Assembly (NCBI GenBank): GCA_903951185.1 | Contig: CAJBBC010000155.1 | Coordinates: forward strand, 1 to 8,870 | Direction: 5' to 3' | Source: an uncultured Actinomycetes bacterium | GTDB lineage: Bacteria; Actinomycetota; Actinomycetes; S36-B12; UBA5976 | Length of the DNA: 8,870 nt | In this document: positions 7,416-8,870 of the stretch, one piece after another | Numbering within the stretch: the stretch's first letter is position 1 | Layout: each line of letters starts with the position of its first letter | The notes under the pieces: generated by a model | The model's database searches: none | The model's input: only the letters and a program-made list of their open reading frames with translations | Told to the model about the DNA's origin: nothing | Position numbers and translations under genes: made by a program

Positions 7416-7828
7416 GATGTTCCTTTGGACTTTTGATGTGATTTCATTTGTAAGTATGAGCGCCAGCCGCCAAGGGAACTTATGTTGGAAACGCCAGCTA
7501 GTGATTGTGTCCCCTCACGCACAACCATGGCCATGCTTCCACTTCCATCGGAAAGTTGAATCACACTTAATTCTAATTCCGGCGGTTCAAGTGGTAATAA
7601 GTCATTAAACAATGTGTCGTAAGTAACGGAATAAAGCTCACCAGGGATTGAAAATCCAGAGATCCTGTTCAATTTAAGACCTGGAAATTCATCTCTGAAA
7701 GAATAGAAGTCATAAATTGGTGCCGTACTGGTTGCGCCAATAAATTTGGCTTTGGAAAGTCCTTGAGAAATTTCACCACCGGACATTGCTTGTCCGTTCA
7801 CAAACATTCTTAACTCATAATTTTCCAT
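7412..7828 (-). CDS. Stand-alone allophanate-hydrolase C-terminal (AtzF-C-like) domain protein
   Basis: Small cytoplasmic protein of 138 residues with no signal peptide. Its whole length resembles the C-terminal domain of allophanate hydrolase: VNGQ near the start (10-13), ATSTAPIYDFYS (32-43), a PG turn at 49-50, ELELSVIQLSDG (84-95), and the terminal GGWRSYL (120-126). In full-length allophanate hydrolases this module follows an amidase-signature domain and has been linked to assembly and to the final decarboxylation step. Here no amidase domain is attached. The protein may partner with a separate amidase outside the window, or act alone. I choose ATG at 7828 because AAGGA lies eight bases upstream; the in-frame ATG at 7837 abuts that same Shine-Dalgarno. 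It follows the FAD enzyme after 18 nt and overlaps the hydantoinase by 4 nt, so all three are probably co-transcribed. The similarity is by recognised motif pattern only. Confidence 0.78.
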   Translation of the reverse strand: MENYELRMFVNGQAMSGGEISQGLSKAKFIGATSTAPIYDFYSFRDEFPGLKLNRISGFSIPGELYSVTYDTLFNDLLPLEPPELELSVIQLSDGSGSMAMVVREGTQSLAGVSNISSLGGWRSYLQMKSHQKSKGTS

Positions 7829-7846
7829 GTGCTTCATCCTTTTTTA

Positions 7847-8869
7847 TTAATTTGAAATCAATCGGCCCGGCTCAAGTCCTTCAATACTTACCTCTAATGG
7901 CTGTTCAGTAATTAATTGGGTAAGTATTTTTGCCCAAAGTGGTGCAAATGTAAAAGAATAGGTACCGCCAGCAACATAAATACCATTCTTATTGGGAACT
8001 TTTCCTATGATCGGCATCTCATCAGCAGTCGCACCTAGTGCTCCAGTCCAGGCGCGCAAAAGTCGAAGATTCCCTAAAAATGGTAAAACTCGAGTAGCTA
8101 GTTGCATGTTTCCAACAACACTGTCGAACGAAACGGGTGAAGTTCCTTGTAAGCGCAATTCTTTTGCTGGCCACCCACCACCAATTAAAATTTGTCCGGC
8201 ATCTACTTGCTTAACACTTAACCCTTGTCCAATGTGTTGAATTAAATATTTCATTCGGGGTGGAATTCTTTCAGTAAGATGCATCTGTATTGCAACCGAA
8301 TTCATTTTTATTTCAATCCCGATTTGCCCCATCAAATGAGAAGTCCAGGGTCCAGGAACCAAGATAACGTTCTTAGCCCACCAGGTATCGTGTTGTGCAC
8401 TAATTTTCCAGCCGTCACCACTTTGACTTATAGCTTCAATGCTTGTGAATGGATAAACGCTTACACCTTTACGTATGCCCGCTCTTAACCAGGCAGGTGT
8501 TATTTTGAGAGGATTTACATAACCATCTAACGGGCAATATTCAGCCAAACGAACTGTAGAGCCGATGAGTGGCTCAAATTCTTTTAAAGTATCTGGAGTA
8601 AGAAGTTCGCCAGGTATACCTAATTTTTCTTCTTCGACTTTTTTGCTTCTGATTTCATTTTCATCATCTTCTGATTCGGCAATTGTGATGCCGCCAATAC
8701 GTCGCATCTCTACGTTTTCTTCGAGTTCATCCTCAACTTGATCCCACAAATTTGAAGCAGCTAGCTGTAAGGGTAAGAATCTAACTTGGTCAAGTTCCAC
8801 CTCTTGCTGAGGTCTTTTTTTATGAACTGCTTGTATATGGAGATTTCCTGCAGTGGCGCCAGATCCGCC
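7847..8869 (-). CDS. FAD-dependent amine/amino-acid oxidoreductase (DAO family, HcnC/OoxB-like), N-terminus beyond window
   Basis: Flavoprotein of the D-amino-acid oxidase/glycine-sarcosine oxidase superfamily, expected to oxidise the C-N bond of an amine or amino acid. The frame is open from base 8869 to the TAA at 7847 (340 residues). It begins with GGSGATAGNLHIQ, the segment that follows the dinucleotide-binding beta-alpha-beta unit. About 40-45 N-terminal residues, including the GxGxxG motif, must lie outside. Other landmarks are CPLDGYVNPLKITPAWLRA (about 117-135), LSVKQ...ILIGGGWPA in the substrate domain, and the C-terminal DEMPIIGKVP...GIYVAGG that closes the FAD site. The NLHIQ and GGGW segments recall the beta subunits of hydrogen cyanide synthase, opine oxidase and D-hydroxyproline dehydrogenase. 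Those enzymes need partner subunits, and none is visible here. The GTG at 8800 is internal, not a start. It is the first visible gene of the minus-strand operon. Confidence 0.85.
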   Translation of the reverse strand, partial: GGSGATAGNLHIQAVHKKRPQQEVELDQVRFLPLQLAASNLWDQVEDELEENVEMRRIGGITIAESEDDENEIRSKKVEEEKLGIPGELLTPDTLKEFEPLIGSTVRLAEYCPLDGYVNPLKITPAWLRAGIRKGVSVYPFTSIEAISQSGDGWKISAQHDTWWAKNVILVPGPWTSHLMGQIGIEIKMNSVAIQMHLTERIPPRMKYLIQHIGQGLSVKQVDAGQILIGGGWPAKELRLQGTSPVSFDSVVGNMQLATRVLPFLGNLRLLRAWTGALGATADEMPIIGKVPNKNGIYVAGGTYSFTFAPLWAKILTQLITEQPLEVSIEGLEPGRLISN

Positions 8870-8870
8870 A

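Noticed and set aside
7992..8488. Plus-strand open frames opposite the FAD oxidoreductase
   Set aside because: They overlap the conserved FAD and substrate-domain coding sequence and have no family features.
1..8870. tRNA, rRNA, CRISPR array, insertion sequence or phage attachment site
   Set aside because: I saw no cloverleaf-like T-loop context, regularly spaced repeats, transposase or integrase coding sequence, or terminal inverted repeats.

Overview
The window is coding-dense, has a GC content near 40% by eye, and four of its five visible translation starts look like GTG or TTG. The FprA-type ferredoxin reductase, the secreted subtilase with Cys-paired Ig-like repeats, and the mixture of catabolic genes suggest a low-GC, free-living actinobacterium. 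A freshwater acI / Nanopelagicales-type genome is my best guess. This is inferred from protein style and has not been tested with a phylogenetic marker.

Layout. (1) 1-1163, minus: ferredoxin/adrenodoxin-type NADP+ reductase (fprA), missing its C-terminus at the window edge. (2) 1164-1265: short divergent intergenic region with several TAAGTA/TACTTA half-sites. (3) 1266-4094, plus: large secreted S8 (subtilisin-like) protease with fibronectin-III-like modules and two C-terminal Ig-like repeats. (4) 4095-4438: 344-nt intergenic region with two extended imperfect inverted repeats, a perfect TATAAT and a strong Shine-Dalgarno site. (5) 4439-6022, plus: malate synthase A (aceB). (6) 6024-8870, minus: an operon-like run read right to left. 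It holds an FAD-dependent amine/amino-acid oxidoreductase of the HcnC/OoxB type (N-terminus beyond the window), a stand-alone allophanate-hydrolase C-terminal-type domain protein, and a dihydropyrimidinase/D-hydantoinase. The gap between the first two genes is 18 nt, and the last two overlap by 4 nt. The hydantoinase and malate synthase stop codons converge with a single base between them.

How the genes may work together. The minus-strand run looks like a catabolic unit for a cyclic ureide or amide and an amine. A hydantoinase opens a cyclic ureide, an allophanate-hydrolase-related domain hints at an amidase/ureide step, and an FAD enzyme could oxidise an amine such as glycine, sarcosine or an opine-like compound. 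If the oxidised product is glyoxylate, the neighbouring malate synthase would condense it with acetyl-CoA into malate. This glyoxylate link is an inference from gene proximity and family chemistry. The protease and FprA appear unrelated to it. The most interesting items are the single-domain allophanate-hydrolase-like protein, this possible ureide/amine-to-malate module, and the structured intergenic region upstream of aceB.
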